Below, one piece after another: positions 7,202 through 16,154 of a DNA stretch of 64,000 nt. Both the position numbers and the translations under genes were made by a program. How positions within the stretch are numbered: the first letter of the stretch is position 1; each line of letters begins with the position of its first letter. Source of the DNA: JADJPO01 sp963825645 (GTDB lineage: Bacteria; Actinomycetota; Actinomycetes; Actinomycetales; Kineosporiaceae); NCBI GenBank assembly GCA_963825645.1, contig CAWGTT010000010.1, forward strand, positions 124,001-188,000, written 5' to 3'. The notes beneath the pieces were generated by a model, which had not been told where the DNA came from, made no database searches, and saw nothing but the letters and a program-made list of their open reading frames with translations.

Positions 7202-9961
7202 CTACCCGGTGTTCTGCAGGCCCGCAGCCGCTCCGTTGACGGTCAGCAGCAGTACCGTGCCCCACCCATGACGGTCGGCGCCCGCGGCCTGATCGCCGTT
7301 GCCGCGCAGCATCTGCAAGGCCCGGAGCTGGATCTGGCTGAGCGCGTCGATATGCGGGCCGCGCAGCCGAACCGCGGTGTCCAGGTGCGGCTTTCGCTCC
7401 AGGAGCCGATGCTGGTCGAGCACCTGGAGGACCGTGCGCTCGGTCAGGTCGAGCTCGGTGAGGATCTGCTCGGCCAGGTCGCCACGATCGCCGAGGGCGA
7501 GGAAGCCGGTCGCCAGCTTGCGGTTCACCTTGGCCAGGCTCATCTCGGCGACGTCCAGCAGCGAGGCGAACAGCGGCCAGCGGCGGTAGGCCTCGGCCAG
7601 TGCCTCGACATCGTCGACCGCGGCCAGCCCGGAGCCCAGCCCGTACCACCCGGGAAGGTTGACCCGGGTCATCGACCACGAGAAGACCCAGGGGATGGCC
7701 CGCAGGTCATCGAGGCTGCGCCCCTGGGCGGCACCACTGCGCCGGGCAGGCCGGGAGCCGATCCGTAGCTCACCGAGCTCGTCCAGCGGGCTGGCCGCGG
7801 CGAGCAGGTCGGCCACCCCGGGCTGGTCCAGCAGGGCCCGGTACGCCTCGCGGCTGGCCCGCTCGACCGTGGCGCCGAGCTCGGCGAACTCGATCGCCGC
7901 GGCGTCCCGGCGGGCGGCCAGCTCGTGCTGGTCGGCGAGCAGCACTGCTGAGGTGACCCGTTCCAGGTGCCGTTGGGCGATCATGACGTCGGCGTACCGG
8001 GCGAAGATCACCTCACCTTGCTCGGTCACCTTGAACCGGCCGTCCACCGATCCGGTCGGCTGGGCGGTGATCGCCCGGTGCAAGGGGCCTCCGCCGCGGC
8101 CGAGGGAGCCGCCGCGGCCGTGGAACAGGGTGAGCCGGACGCCGCGCCGGCGGCTCCACGCAACCAGGTCGCGCTGCGCGTCGTAGAGGGTCAACGTCGC
8201 CGAGGCGGGGCCGACGTCCTTGGCGGAGTCGGAGTAGCCGAGCATGATCTCGGCCTCGTTCCCGGTGGCGGACAGCCAGGTCCGGGTGCTGCCCAGCGAC
8301 ATCCACTCCTCGAGCACCCCGATCGCGCCGCGTAGGTCCGCTCCGGTCTCGAACAGGGGGACGACGTCGAGGCGCAGCGGCCGGGTCTCGACGGCGAGGG
8401 CGGCCAGGGCGCGGACGGCGACCAGGTGGGCGGCGGACTGGCTGAAGCTGACGATGTACCGCCCGCAGCACCGCGGACCCCACCGCTGCTGCAGCCAGGA
8501 CATCACCCGCAGCGTGTCGAGCACCTCGGTGGTGCGCTCGGACAGCTCGGCCGTCGACGCCACGGGACTCGGCCAACCGCCGGTGGCCAGCCGGTCGAGC
8601 AGGACGGCGTCCCGGGCGGCGGCGAGCGGGTCGTCGATCGGCCGGCCGTCGATCGCCTCGATCCGGCCGAGCAGCTCGGCGAGAGCGGCCTCGTGCACCC
8701 CGCTGTGCTGGCGTACCTCCAGCTCGGCGAGGTGGAACCCGAAGGTCTGCACGATCCAGATCAGGTGCTGCAGCTCGCCGTGGGCGCTGCGGGCGTCGCC
8801 GGCTTCGACCAGGCTGTCCTGAACCAGCCTGAGGTCGGCGAGCATCTCCTCGGGGTCGCTGTAGGCAAGGCCGGCGCGCTCGGCCTGGGTGGCCGCGACC
8901 CGGGCGCCGACGACGAGCAGCTTCTGCCTATGCGGTTCGGACGGAGAGTTCTTCACGATCTCGGCCATCGCCTCCGGCATCGCCACCGCGTCGTTGGCCA
9001 GCGCGGTGACCAGCGCGGCCGAGGGCGGGCTGGCCTGAGCGTCCATGGTGAGGGTGCGCGCCACCCGGCCGACCTGGACGGTCAGCAGGGCCAAGGCCAT
9101 GTCGGCCTGGGTGGCCAGGGTATGCCGGGTGACGTCGGAGGTGACGAACGGGTTGCCGTCCCGGTCGCCACCCACCCAGCTGCCGAACCTGATGAACGCC
9201 GGGACCGACCCGGCGGTCGCCGCCTCGCTCCGGCCATCGACCGACCCCCGCTGCGCCAGAGCGGACTCCACCACGCGGTACAGGCGTGGGACGGCGCGGA
9301 ACAGGGTCTGGTCGAAGACGGTCAGCGCGGTCTTCACCTCGTCGGCCGGTTCGGGTCGGGTGCGGCGCAGGGTGGAGGTCCGCTGCAGGATGTTGATGTC
9401 CTCGAGCAGCCGGCGCCGGGCGACGGTCCGCTCCCCCGGACCGTTGGCCGGGTCGTCGAACCGGTCGAGCTGGTCGGCGATCCGTCGCAGCGCGGAGGAC
9501 ACCGCGCGGCGACGGGCCTCGGTCGGGTGCGCGGTGAACACGGGGTGGATCCGCAGCCGCTCCAGGTGCACCTCGGCGGCCGCGCCGATCGCATCGATCG
9601 CCGGCCACACGTCCCCGGTGTCCAGACCCCCGGTGAACTCGGCGTCCTCAGCGCGTAGTGACCGGGCCCGATGCCGCTCGTCGGCGAGGTTGGTCAGGTG
9701 AAGGTGCACGGTGACGGCTCGGGTGAGCCGGGCGGCTGTGTCGGCGTCCAGGTCACCGACCAGCTCACCGGCCTCTCCGCCGTCGCGGCAGGCCACCACC
9801 AGGTCGTCCATCAGCTCGACCAGGTGGGATTCTCCGGACTCGCGCAGCACTTGGGCGTGCAGGTCGCTGAGAAGGGCCAGGTCCTTCTCGATCGTCGTCA
9901 AGCCGGCGGCGGGGCCGGGGGCGGGGCTGGTCGGGCTGGTCGACATGCCGTCCGTCTGCAT
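7202..9961 (-). CDS. ppc: Phosphoenolpyruvate carboxylase
   Basis: About 919 residues, full length for the family. Signatures seen are VFTAHPTEARRR (catalytic His region), SWVGGDRDGNPFVT, EIMLGYSDSAKDVG, FHGRGGSLGRGGGP (glycine loop over the active site) and the invariant C-terminal QNTG. The enzyme makes oxaloacetate from PEP and bicarbonate to refill the TCA cycle. The frame stays open upstream into ltrA, but homology begins after the ATG at 9961; a second ATG at 9946 is equally possible. It follows ltrA by 10 bases and may share a transcript with the DJ-1/reductase/ltrA genes. The 257 bases between its end and the GH32 gene hold no convincing gene. Confidence 0.93.
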   Translation of the reverse strand: MQTDGMSTSPTSPAPGPAAGLTTIEKDLALLSDLHAQVLRESGESHLVELMDDLVVACRDGGEAGELVGDLDADTAARLTRAVTVHLHLTNLADERHRARSLRAEDAEFTGGLDTGDVWPAIDAIGAAAEVHLERLRIHPVFTAHPTEARRRAVSSALRRIADQLDRFDDPANGPGERTVARRRLLEDINILQRTSTLRRTRPEPADEVKTALTVFDQTLFRAVPRLYRVVESALAQRGSVDGRSEAATAGSVPAFIRFGSWVGGDRDGNPFVTSDVTRHTLATQADMALALLTVQVGRVARTLTMDAQASPPSAALVTALANDAVAMPEAMAEIVKNSPSEPHRQKLLVVGARVAATQAERAGLAYSDPEEMLADLRLVQDSLVEAGDARSAHGELQHLIWIVQTFGFHLAELEVRQHSGVHEAALAELLGRIEAIDGRPIDDPLAAARDAVLLDRLATGGWPSPVASTAELSERTTEVLDTLRVMSWLQQRWGPRCCGRYIVSFSQSAAHLVAVRALAALAVETRPLRLDVVPLFETGADLRGAIGVLEEWMSLGSTRTWLSATGNEAEIMLGYSDSAKDVGPASATLTLYDAQRDLVAWSRRRGVRLTLFHGRGGSLGRGGGPLHRAITAQPTGSVDGRFKVTEQGEVIFARYADVMIAQRHLERVTSAVLLADQHELAARRDAAAIEFAELGATVERASREAYRALLDQPGVADLLAAASPLDELGELRIGSRPARRSGAAQGRSLDDLRAIPWVFSWSMTRVNLPGWYGLGSGLAAVDDVEALAEAYRRWPLFASLLDVAEMSLAKVNRKLATGFLALGDRGDLAEQILTELDLTERTVLQVLDQHRLLERKPHLDTAVRLRGPHIDALSQIQLRALQMLRGNGDQAAGADRHGWGTVLLLTVNGAAAGLQNTG

Positions 9962-9971
9962 AGACGTGAGC

Positions 9972-11156
9972 CTAGGCCGCTTGCCGTGACGGCAGGAGAG
10001 CCGCGCGGGCCCACGTTTGCCGCAGCGTGAGCACCAGCACGACGCCGGCAAGCAGCGCATCGGCCACGGCGATCGGCAGTCCCGTGCCGGCCGGCAGCAC
10101 CATGAGGCAGACCGCCGCGCCGGCCAGCGGCCGGGCCGCTTCGCCGAGCCGGTGGTTGGCCGCGACCTGCAGCCAGGCCACGGCAGCCAGCGCGGTTGCC
10201 AGTGGGACGGCGACCCAGGCCGCGAGGTAGCCCTCCTCACCTGCGTGCGCGGCGACCTCCAGCTGAGCTTGCACGCCGGCCCCGACCGCGGCGACAGCGG
10301 CGAAGACCAGGTAGTGCCCGTACCCCCAGACGAACGCGGCGCGGCGGTTGCGGGTCAGCCCGTCCCGACCGAGCGCGTCGAAATAGAGCCACCACATGCC
10401 GAAGGCGATCACCAGGGCAGCGGCGACGACTACCGACGCCGACCCCGCCGCGGCGCCCTCGCCGTTCAGGCTGTCGCGCAACCCGACCGCCACCGCGAGA
10501 ACCGTCTCGCCGAGCACGATGATGGTGAACAGCCCGTACCGCTCGGCGATGTGACCGGCGTGGAACACCCGGCCAGGTGCACGGCGCACTGCGAGCACCG
10601 GTGTGGCCAGTTCGACGGCCAGGGCGACGACGTAGGTCGCCCACCTCGGGGCACCGCTCACCACTGATCCGCCGACCCAGAGCACTTGGGCCAGAACGTA
10701 TCCCACGGCGTAGGTATAGGCGAAGGCGCGGTGGGCTGAGTCCTGGAGGCCGGAACGGACCCACTGCAGCAGAAGAGGAAACCGCATCGCGGCGTAGGCG
10801 ATCGCGAACGGCAGCATCTCGCCGGTGACCGCGTGCGGGATCGTCGCGGCCACCGCCAGTACCCCGCCCATCTGGAGCAGGGTGAGCAGGCGGGTCAGCG
10901 GGTCGTCGTGGGAGAAGGCGGTGGCGTACCAGGTGTAGCTCATCCAAGCCCACCAGATCGGGATGAACAGCCCGGCATAGACGAGAGTGGCGTTCAGGGC
11001 GTGCCCACCGGCCAGGCCGTGGTGCAGCTCGGCGGCCAGGAACGCGACGGCCACGACGAAGCACAGATCGAACAGCAGCTCCAGCGGGGTGGCGGCGCGT
11101 TCCGGCGCGTCGTGGTCGCGCATCGTGGCGCGGCCGAGGACGGTGGGAGAGGTCAT
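9972..11156 (-). CDS. ltrA: LtrA family low temperature requirement protein
   Basis: A 394-residue polytopic membrane protein with about 10-12 hydrophobic helices and a short hydrophilic N-terminus. The family signature TPLELLFDLCFVVAVA near residue 23 and the AHGDP-like SYTWYATAFSHDDPLTRLLTLLQM near residue 72 are present. LtrA was named for a Listeria locus needed at low temperature; its molecular role is unknown. The start ATG at 11156 lies 21 bases after the reductase gene and its stop is 10 bases before ppc. It therefore sits in the middle of a compact minus-strand run whose first gene faces a TetR regulator. Confidence 0.85.
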   Translation of the reverse strand: MTSPTVLGRATMRDHDAPERAATPLELLFDLCFVVAVAFLAAELHHGLAGGHALNATLVYAGLFIPIWWAWMSYTWYATAFSHDDPLTRLLTLLQMGGVLAVAATIPHAVTGEMLPFAIAYAAMRFPLLLQWVRSGLQDSAHRAFAYTYAVGYVLAQVLWVGGSVVSGAPRWATYVVALAVELATPVLAVRRAPGRVFHAGHIAERYGLFTIIVLGETVLAVAVGLRDSLNGEGAAAGSASVVVAAALVIAFGMWWLYFDALGRDGLTRNRRAAFVWGYGHYLVFAAVAAVGAGVQAQLEVAAHAGEEGYLAAWVAVPLATALAAVAWLQVAANHRLGEAARPLAGAAVCLMVLPAGTGLPIAVADALLAGVVLVLTLRQTWARAALLPSRQAA

Positions 11157-11177
11157 CGGCGGGCTCCGATCGAATGA

Positions 11178-11849
11178 TCAGCGGGCTGTGGGGCCGGGCT
11201 CGGGGACGGGGCGGTCGTGGGCCACCAGGACCACACCGCGACCTCGACCGCCGCCGAAGGCCAGCAGGCCCCAGTACCTGGCCGCCTCCTCCAGCACGGC
11301 CGCCTCAGCGAGGTCGCCGACGTCGACCGCGTCGAAGCCCATCGTCGCGGCCAGATCGATCACCCGACGCCGTGCGGAGGAGTCGTCACCGGCCACCGGC
11401 AGCAGCGGGCGATACCCGTCGGGTAGCTCCGGGTGCGCCATGTGCTCGGCCCCGAGCACGTTGAAGGCCTTGACTAGATGCACCTGCCCGCCAGCGGCCG
11501 CAGCCACCACGGCGGCGCCGCTGGGGTAGCCGCCGGGCACCGGGGCACCGAACGGGTTGGTCGCATCGACCAACACCGCACCGGGCGGCAGGTCCAGGGA
11601 GCCGACCACGTCGGCGGCGACGCCGAACGGGACGGTGAGCAGCACCAGGTCTGCTCCCGACACCGCCGCGGGGCCCAGGTCGACGCGCTGCACGCCATCC
11701 GGCAGCGCGCGCTCCGAACCGGCCCGGACGGCGTAGCGCACCCGGCGACCGAGCCGGGTCAGGTTCTCCCCGAGCGCCTGACCGACCCGGCCGGCACCGA
11801 TGATCACGACGTTCTGCACGTCCCCCGCGGGCAGCGACACGGAGCTCAC
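11178..11849 (-). CDS. NADPH-dependent F420 reductase-like oxidoreductase
   Basis: A 223-residue Rossmann protein. VVIIGAGRVGQALGENLTRLG at about residues 11-31 is the dinucleotide-binding loop. DLVLLTVPFGVAADVV and LVDATNPFG match the F420-dependent NADP oxidoreductase family (COG2085). HLVKAFNVLGAEHM near residue 120 is the usual substrate/cofactor region. The GTG at 11849 overlaps the stop of the DJ-1 gene by four bases (GTGA), which argues for translational coupling and fixes the start. It may reduce F420 or another cofactor with NADPH; many relatives have no proven substrate. Confidence 0.8.
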   Translation of the reverse strand: MSSVSLPAGDVQNVVIIGAGRVGQALGENLTRLGRRVRYAVRAGSERALPDGVQRVDLGPAAVSGADLVLLTVPFGVAADVVGSLDLPPGAVLVDATNPFGAPVPGGYPSGAAVVAAAAGGQVHLVKAFNVLGAEHMAHPELPDGYRPLLPVAGDDSSARRRVIDLAATMGFDAVDVGDLAEAAVLEEAARYWGLLAFGGGRGRGVVLVAHDRPVPEPGPTAR

Positions 11850-12586
11850 CGGCCCAGCGCCTCGATGACGAGCCGGGCAGCCGCGGCGCCCGAGTACTGC
11901 TGCTGCCCGGTCACCAGGTTGCCGTCGCGCACGGCGTGCGGGCGGAACCGACCCTGGACGATGAAGTTGGTGCCGTCGATCTGCTTGGCCTCCTGCTCGA
12001 TCCAGAACGGCTGGATCTTCTGTCCGACGAACTCGTCGGCGTAGGCCTCCTCGGAGTCGGCGAACCCGGTCCAGGTGCGCCCGGCGACCACCAGCGCGCC
12101 ATCCGGGGTCCTCGTGTCCAGCAGCACGCAGGTGGCGTGACAGACCACTGCCGCGATCCGCCCGGCGGCGATGAACTCGCCGACCAGGTCCTTGACCCGC
12201 TGATCGGAGCGGAACGTGTACATGGGGGCCTGGCCGCCGACCAGGAAGAGCGCGTCGAAACCGGCGGCGTCCACCTCCGCCAGGGATGGAGTGTTCTCGA
12301 TGAGCGCGGCATGGGTCGGGCTGGTCGTGAAGCCGCGGCTGATCAGGTCGTGGGCGGAGTACCCCGAGGCATCGTCGGGATCGGAGAACGAGTCGGCGAC
12401 CAGGGCACCGCCGTCCGGGCTGGCGATCGTCACCTGGTAGCCCGCCTCGGTGAACTCCCAGTACGGGTGGGTGAGCTCGGCCCACCAGAAGCCGATCGGC
12501 CAGCCGGTCTGGGTCGAGGTCGTGGGGTTCGAGGCCAGGATGAGGACCTTCTTGGTGGCGCCGTGGGTGTCAACGGTGGCGGTCAC
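11846..12586 (-). CDS. DJ-1/PfpI family protein, Hsp31-like
   Basis: A 246-residue type 1 glutamine amidotransferase-like protein. The nucleophile elbow VVCHATCVLL places catalytic Cys149 next to His150. Glu37 in FWWAELTHPYW is the conserved acidic partner seen in Hsp31/YhbO-type proteins. Members act as glyoxalases/deglycases, chaperones or stress proteins in the cytosol. It is first in the minus-strand run. A 21-bp operator-like palindrome lies 30 bases upstream, and a TetR gene is transcribed away on the other side. The TetR protein therefore probably represses this operon (inference). Confidence 0.88.
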   Translation of the reverse strand: MTATVDTHGATKKVLILASNPTTSTQTGWPIGFWWAELTHPYWEFTEAGYQVTIASPDGGALVADSFSDPDDASGYSAHDLISRGFTTSPTHAALIENTPSLAEVDAAGFDALFLVGGQAPMYTFRSDQRVKDLVGEFIAAGRIAAVVCHATCVLLDTRTPDGALVVAGRTWTGFADSEEAYADEFVGQKIQPFWIEQEAKQIDGTNFIVQGRFRPHAVRDGNLVTGQQQYSGAAAARLVIEALGR

Positions 12587-12615
12587 TGCGGCTCCGGTCG
12601 TGGGGGGAGGGTTAC

Positions 12616-12636
12616 ATTACGTTATTGCTACGTAAT
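12616..12636. promoter_or_regulatory. Operator-like palindrome between DJ-1 operon and tetR
   Basis: Seven-base arms ATTACGT and ACGTAAT flank a 7-base spacer. The site is AT-rich against a very GC-rich background. It lies in the 111-base divergent gap, 30 bases from the DJ-1 start and 61 bases from the TetR start. The size and placement fit a TetR dimer site that controls both genes. Confidence 0.65.
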
Positions 12637-12697
12637 ATGGACCCTAGTCGACGCTGGCGGTCTTTGCAATACGCCAGCGTTACGGAAGACTCCTCAG

Positions 12698-13291
12698 ATG
12701 TCCTCCTCCGCCGGGCCGGTGATCGGGCGCCCCCGGGACACCGCGATCGACACCGCAGTGCTCGAGGCGACCCTGCGACTGCTGGCCCGGGACGGGTTCA
12801 CTGGACTGTCCCTGTCAGCGGTGGCCACCGAGGCGGGCACCACTCGACCGGCGATCTACCGGCGCTGGCGCGACAAGACCGCGCTGGTGGTCGACGCCAT
12901 CGCCCACCTCGCTCAGGTGGACCCCCCGGTGGTGACCGGCAAGCCGTTCACCGACCTGGTCGTCGAGCTGGAGCACTTCCGACACTGCATCACCGATGCG
13001 GGCGCGCTCGCGGTGGTCGGACTCATGCTCGGTGACGGGGTGGAGGAGTCCGTGCGCCGCCGCTACCACGAGCAGATCGTCATCCCACGCCGGACCCGGA
13101 TCCGACGGTGCCTCAGCTCGGCCCGCGACCGCGGCGAACTGGCCGCCGACGCCGACCTCGAGGTCGCCGGCAGCTTCCTCACCGGCTCGTGGTACGCCTT
13201 TTCACTCTCCGTGACCAGGCCACCACGGGACTGGGCGCGGCGCACCGCGGTTCTGGTCTGGCGGGCGTGTGGTGGGGTGCCGCCCGACTGA
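12698..13291 (+). CDS. TetR family transcriptional regulator
   Basis: A 197-residue one-domain repressor. The N-terminal HTH runs from about residue 14 to 60, with VLEATLRLLARDGFTGLSLSAVATEAGTTRPAIYRRW as helix 1 to the recognition helix. The C-terminal ligand domain resembles the TetR_C_11-like group. It is divergent from the DJ-1/reductase/ltrA/ppc run and probably binds the palindrome at 12616-12636. The ligand is unknown. The start at 12698 is the first ATG before the HTH; the long open frame upstream is a shadow of the opposite strand. Confidence 0.88.
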   Translation: MSSSAGPVIGRPRDTAIDTAVLEATLRLLARDGFTGLSLSAVATEAGTTRPAIYRRWRDKTALVVDAIAHLAQVDPPVVTGKPFTDLVVELEHFRHCITDAGALAVVGLMLGDGVEESVRRRYHEQIVIPRRTRIRRCLSSARDRGELAADADLEVAGSFLTGSWYAFSLSVTRPPRDWARRTAVLVWRACGGVPPD

Positions 13292-13346
13292 GGGCTACGC
13301 CGTCGCCCAACCGTGGACTTAGGACCTTAGTAGTGATATTCCAGGC

Positions 13347-13358
13347 TACCGGTCGGTA
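13347..13358. promoter_or_regulatory. TACCG-N2-CGGTA palindrome upstream of hydrolase
   Basis: Two 5-base arms spaced by two bases lie 72 bases before the GTG of the alpha/beta hydrolase. The ACCGGTCGGT core resembles sites bound by several actinobacterial TetR-type regulators of lipid or hydrolase genes. This is a short motif, so it could be chance. Confidence 0.35.
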
Positions 13359-13430
13359 ACAATGATGAGGACCAGTGGAGACTGGCAGGTCTGTGCCATC
13401 GCTGCTCCGACGCGAACAACGAGGTCGCAC

Positions 13431-14297
13431 GTGACAAAAGAGCTGATATCCGCAACATGTCGCTTGCACGGGCACGACATGCACTACGTGCATGCCGGTG
13501 ACGGTCCACCTCTGGTGTTCATCCACGGCGTACTCGGGTCCCATCGGGTGTGGCGTCATCTGGCGAGCGAGATGGCCGAGACCCACACGGTGCTCGCCCC
13601 GGATCTGTTCGGGTGCGGCGGCAGCTCGGCCAGACCGGCGGCCGACTACTCACTGGGGGGTCACGCCGGCGTGGTTCGTGACCTGCTCGACGTCTTCGGG
13701 ATCGAGCATACGATCATGGTGGGGCACTCCCTCGGCGGCGGGATCGCCCTGGAGTTCGCCTACCTGTTCCCCAAGCGAGTCCAGGGTTTGGTTCTCGTTG
13801 CGAGCGGCGGTCTGGGCAGCGAGGTCAATGTGCTCCTGCGGGCGCCCACGCTGCCCGGAGCAGGGTGGGTGCTGCCGGTCGTGGCATCGGGCTTCGCGCG
13901 TCGGCAGGGGAACGCCCTCGCTCGCGGACTGCGCATGGTGGGGGTCAAGGGGAGTACCGATGTCGCCGAGGCATGGCACGGCTTCGAGCAGCTGGCGGAC
14001 AGCGAGAGCCGGCGAGCATTCCTCGCCACGATCCGGTCAGTCGTCGGACCGGACGGTCAGCGGGTATCCGCCACCGAACTGCTGCCGCTGCTGCAGGTTC
14101 CGGTCCTGGTGGTCTGGGGTGACCGCGACCGGATGATCCCTCTGGCGCATGCCGAGGCCGCCGTCGAGCGGTTGCACGACGCGCGGCTCGTCGTCTTCGA
14201 GGGGGCCGGGCACTTCCCGCACCTAGACCAGCCGGAGCGGTTCGCCGAGCTGATGCGCGAGTTCGCCCATGAGCTCCGCGTTCGCAAGGCCAGTTGA
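13431..14297 (+). CDS. Alpha/beta hydrolase
   Basis: A 288-residue single-domain hydrolase. The nucleophile is Ser100 in MVGHSLGGG, the acid Asp231 or Asp233 in VVWGDRDRMIPL, and the base His261 in GAGHFPHLDQPERF. The oxyanion motif is FIHGVLGS near residue 30. The cap region (about 130-215) is helical, as in haloperoxidase- or epoxide-hydrolase-like members, so substrate is unknown. The GTG at 13431 is preferred because GAGG lies six bases before it; an ATG at 13362 would add 23 unconserved residues. It converges with the kinase gene, 15 bases away. Confidence 0.85.
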   Translation: MTKELISATCRLHGHDMHYVHAGDGPPLVFIHGVLGSHRVWRHLASEMAETHTVLAPDLFGCGGSSARPAADYSLGGHAGVVRDLLDVFGIEHTIMVGHSLGGGIALEFAYLFPKRVQGLVLVASGGLGSEVNVLLRAPTLPGAGWVLPVVASGFARRQGNALARGLRMVGVKGSTDVAEAWHGFEQLADSESRRAFLATIRSVVGPDGQRVSATELLPLLQVPVLVVWGDRDRMIPLAHAEAAVERLHDARLVVFEGAGHFPHLDQPERFAELMREFAHELRVRKAS

Positions 14298-14312
14298 GGT
14301 CGAGGCCCCACC

Positions 14313-15221
14313 TCAGTCCTCCAGCGATTTGGTCAGCGCGATGTTCAGGCCGGCGCGGCCTGTCGCACCACTGCGGGCGGCCAACAGCGCCTGCATCGTG
14401 GAAACGACGATGGTCCACAACCGTGCCGTCACCTCGTCGATTCCGGCTGCGTCGCAAACGATCTCCACCCGCCGACGCACCGACGCGCGCAGCGCCGCGC
14501 CGGTACCGAGCTCGGCGACCCGGTTGCGCAGGACCGGGTGCAGCTCAATCCCGGGGTGGCCCGCCATCGGGTGCGGGTCGATCGCCAGCCATGGCTCTCG
14601 GGTCGCGGCGAGCACGTTGGCGAAGTGAAGGTCGGCGTGCACCAGGGTGGCGTTGCAGTCCGGGGCGGCGGCCAGGTCCTCGATCAGAGCCAGCGCGCGG
14701 GCGACCAGCCGGCGCGGCACGACGCCGTCCTGACGGCGCAGCTGCTCGGCCCAGTCGTCCGCGACCCGGGAGAGCATTCGGACGTTCGGCGGCGCGGGGA
14801 CATGCAGCCTGGCCAGCAGGCCGCCGATCACCTCACAGGCCTCGTCGATCCGAAGGGCGCCGAGGTCGCGGCCGGGGTCGAGCGCCTCCAGCACCAGCGC
14901 ACGGCGGGCCGGATCGGCGGCGATCAGCTGCACCGCGCCGTTACCGGCCCAGTGCCGCAGGGCGAGGTGCTCCTGCGCCGAGTCACGGTGCGGCCAACCG
15001 ATCTTGCAGACCAGCCGGACGCCGTCGCGCTCCACCGGTAGTACCAGCGCGGTCCAGCCGCTCATCGCCGGGCCGGTCACCGTCAGATCCCACCGGTCCA
15101 GCACCGCCTCGACCAGCGCTGGCAGCGCGCGAAGCCAGGTCGCGCCGTCCGGGCCGCCGTCGGCGGGGAATCCGCCGACCTTGGCCGCCAGCACCTCCGG
15201 TATGGGCAGACGGTCCGGCAC
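14313..15221 (-). CDS. APH(6)/hydroxyurea-type phosphotransferase
   Basis: A 302-residue kinase of the family that contains streptomycin 6-phosphotransferase and hydroxyurea phosphotransferase. Lys73 in VCKIG and Glu84 pair for ATP binding. The catalytic loop VHADLHFANVL gives Asp197 and Asn202, and AIDPHP gives the metal-binding Asp215. The enzyme should phosphorylate a small hydroxylated molecule in the cytoplasm. Resistance is one possibility, but many relatives in soil actinomycetes have no known drug substrate. It is divergent from the FetB-like permease, with a 23-base gap. Confidence 0.82.
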   Translation of the reverse strand: MPDRLPIPEVLAAKVGGFPADGGPDGATWLRALPALVEAVLDRWDLTVTGPAMSGWTALVLPVERDGVRLVCKIGWPHRDSAQEHLALRHWAGNGAVQLIAADPARRALVLEALDPGRDLGALRIDEACEVIGGLLARLHVPAPPNVRMLSRVADDWAEQLRRQDGVVPRRLVARALALIEDLAAAPDCNATLVHADLHFANVLAATREPWLAIDPHPMAGHPGIELHPVLRNRVAELGTGAALRASVRRRVEIVCDAAGIDEVTARLWTIVVSTMQALLAARSGATGRAGLNIALTKSLED

Positions 15222-15244
15222 CCGAGAAACCCTACGGTGTGGGC

Positions 15245-16003
15245 GTGACCATCGATCCGGGCCTGCCGGTCGCCCTCGCCGTCGTCGTCCTGCTGATCCT
15301 GACCATGGTCATGTACGTCCTCGGCGGGCTGCCGCGGCCCGGGTTCACGGTGCTCGCCGCTGGCCGGGCCGTGGTCCAGCTGAGCCTGGCCGCGCTGGTG
15401 ATCACCACCGCGGTCTCCTCGCTGGCCTGGTCGATCGTGGTGTTGGGTTTCATGTTCACCACGGCGGTCCTGACCACCGTTCGACGGGTGGACGCGCCAG
15501 GAGCCTGGCCGTGGGCGACAGCGGCGATGCTCGCTGGACTGGCGCCGGTGGTCGCGGTCATCCTGCTCAGCCGCACGGTCCCGCCCACCGGCCTCGCCCT
15601 GATCCCGGTGGTGGGGATCCTGGCCGGCAACACGATGAACGGGCACACCCTGGTCTGCCGCAGGGCCTTCTCCGCGCTGCGCGAAGAGCTGAATCAGTAT
15701 GAGGCCGGGCTGTCCATCGGGCTGACCCGGGCCCAGTCGATCGATGAGGTGATCCACCGACGGGTGCCGGAGGCCCTCATCCCCGGTCTGGACCAGGTGC
15801 GCACCGCCGGGGTGGTCACGCTGCCCGGTGCGTTCATCGGTGTCCTGCTCGGCGGGGGGACACCTGCGCAGGCTGCCGCTGCCCAGGTGCTCGTCCTGGT
15901 CGGCATCATGGCGGCCCAGACCACGACGGCCGTGGTCGCCGAGCGACTCATCTGCTCGGCCCGCCTTCTGCCGGAGGACCTGCACGCCGGTCTGCGGCCC
16001 TGA
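15245..16003 (+). CDS. FetB/UPF0014 family ABC transporter permease
   Basis: A 252-residue membrane protein with about seven hydrophobic helices. The UPF0014 signatures are visible: PRPGFTVLAAGRAVVQLSL, LIPVVGILAGNTMNGHTL, and EALIPGLDQVRTAGVVTLPGAFIGVLLGGGTPAQAA near the C-terminus. In E. coli, FetB pairs with the ATPase FetA in iron export during oxidative stress. No FetA-like ATPase is adjacent, so the partner is elsewhere or was lost. Start GTG at 15245; a frame fused to upstream antisense sequence is not real. Confidence 0.82.
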   Translation: MTIDPGLPVALAVVVLLILTMVMYVLGGLPRPGFTVLAAGRAVVQLSLAALVITTAVSSLAWSIVVLGFMFTTAVLTTVRRVDAPGAWPWATAAMLAGLAPVVAVILLSRTVPPTGLALIPVVGILAGNTMNGHTLVCRRAFSALREELNQYEAGLSIGLTRAQSIDEVIHRRVPEALIPGLDQVRTAGVVTLPGAFIGVLLGGGTPAQAAAAQVLVLVGIMAAQTTTAVVAERLICSARLLPEDLHAGLRP

Positions 16004-16154
16004 GGCGCGGACGAGCGTTTCCACGGTGACCGTCCGGCGAGACGGTGTCGAGCAAGACGCCGTCGAACCAGGTGTATTCAGCGGGCCTGCTGACGCCTCC
16101 TACGAAGCAAGCCGGGCAGACCGCCCGCCGCGATCGTGTAGGAGGGACAGCGCG

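Noticed and set aside
6948..7271. A 107-codon plus-strand frame after the GH32 gene
   Set aside because: No ribosome site or domain, and it runs into the end of ppc on the other strand.
8426..9658. A 410-codon plus-strand frame inside ppc
   Set aside because: Antisense to conserved PEP carboxylase motifs; no domain pattern.
9962..10240. Upstream extension of ppc to about 1012 residues
   Set aside because: The extra part overlaps ltrA and reads as Arg/Ser/Trp-rich shadow sequence; PEP carboxylase homology starts after 9961.
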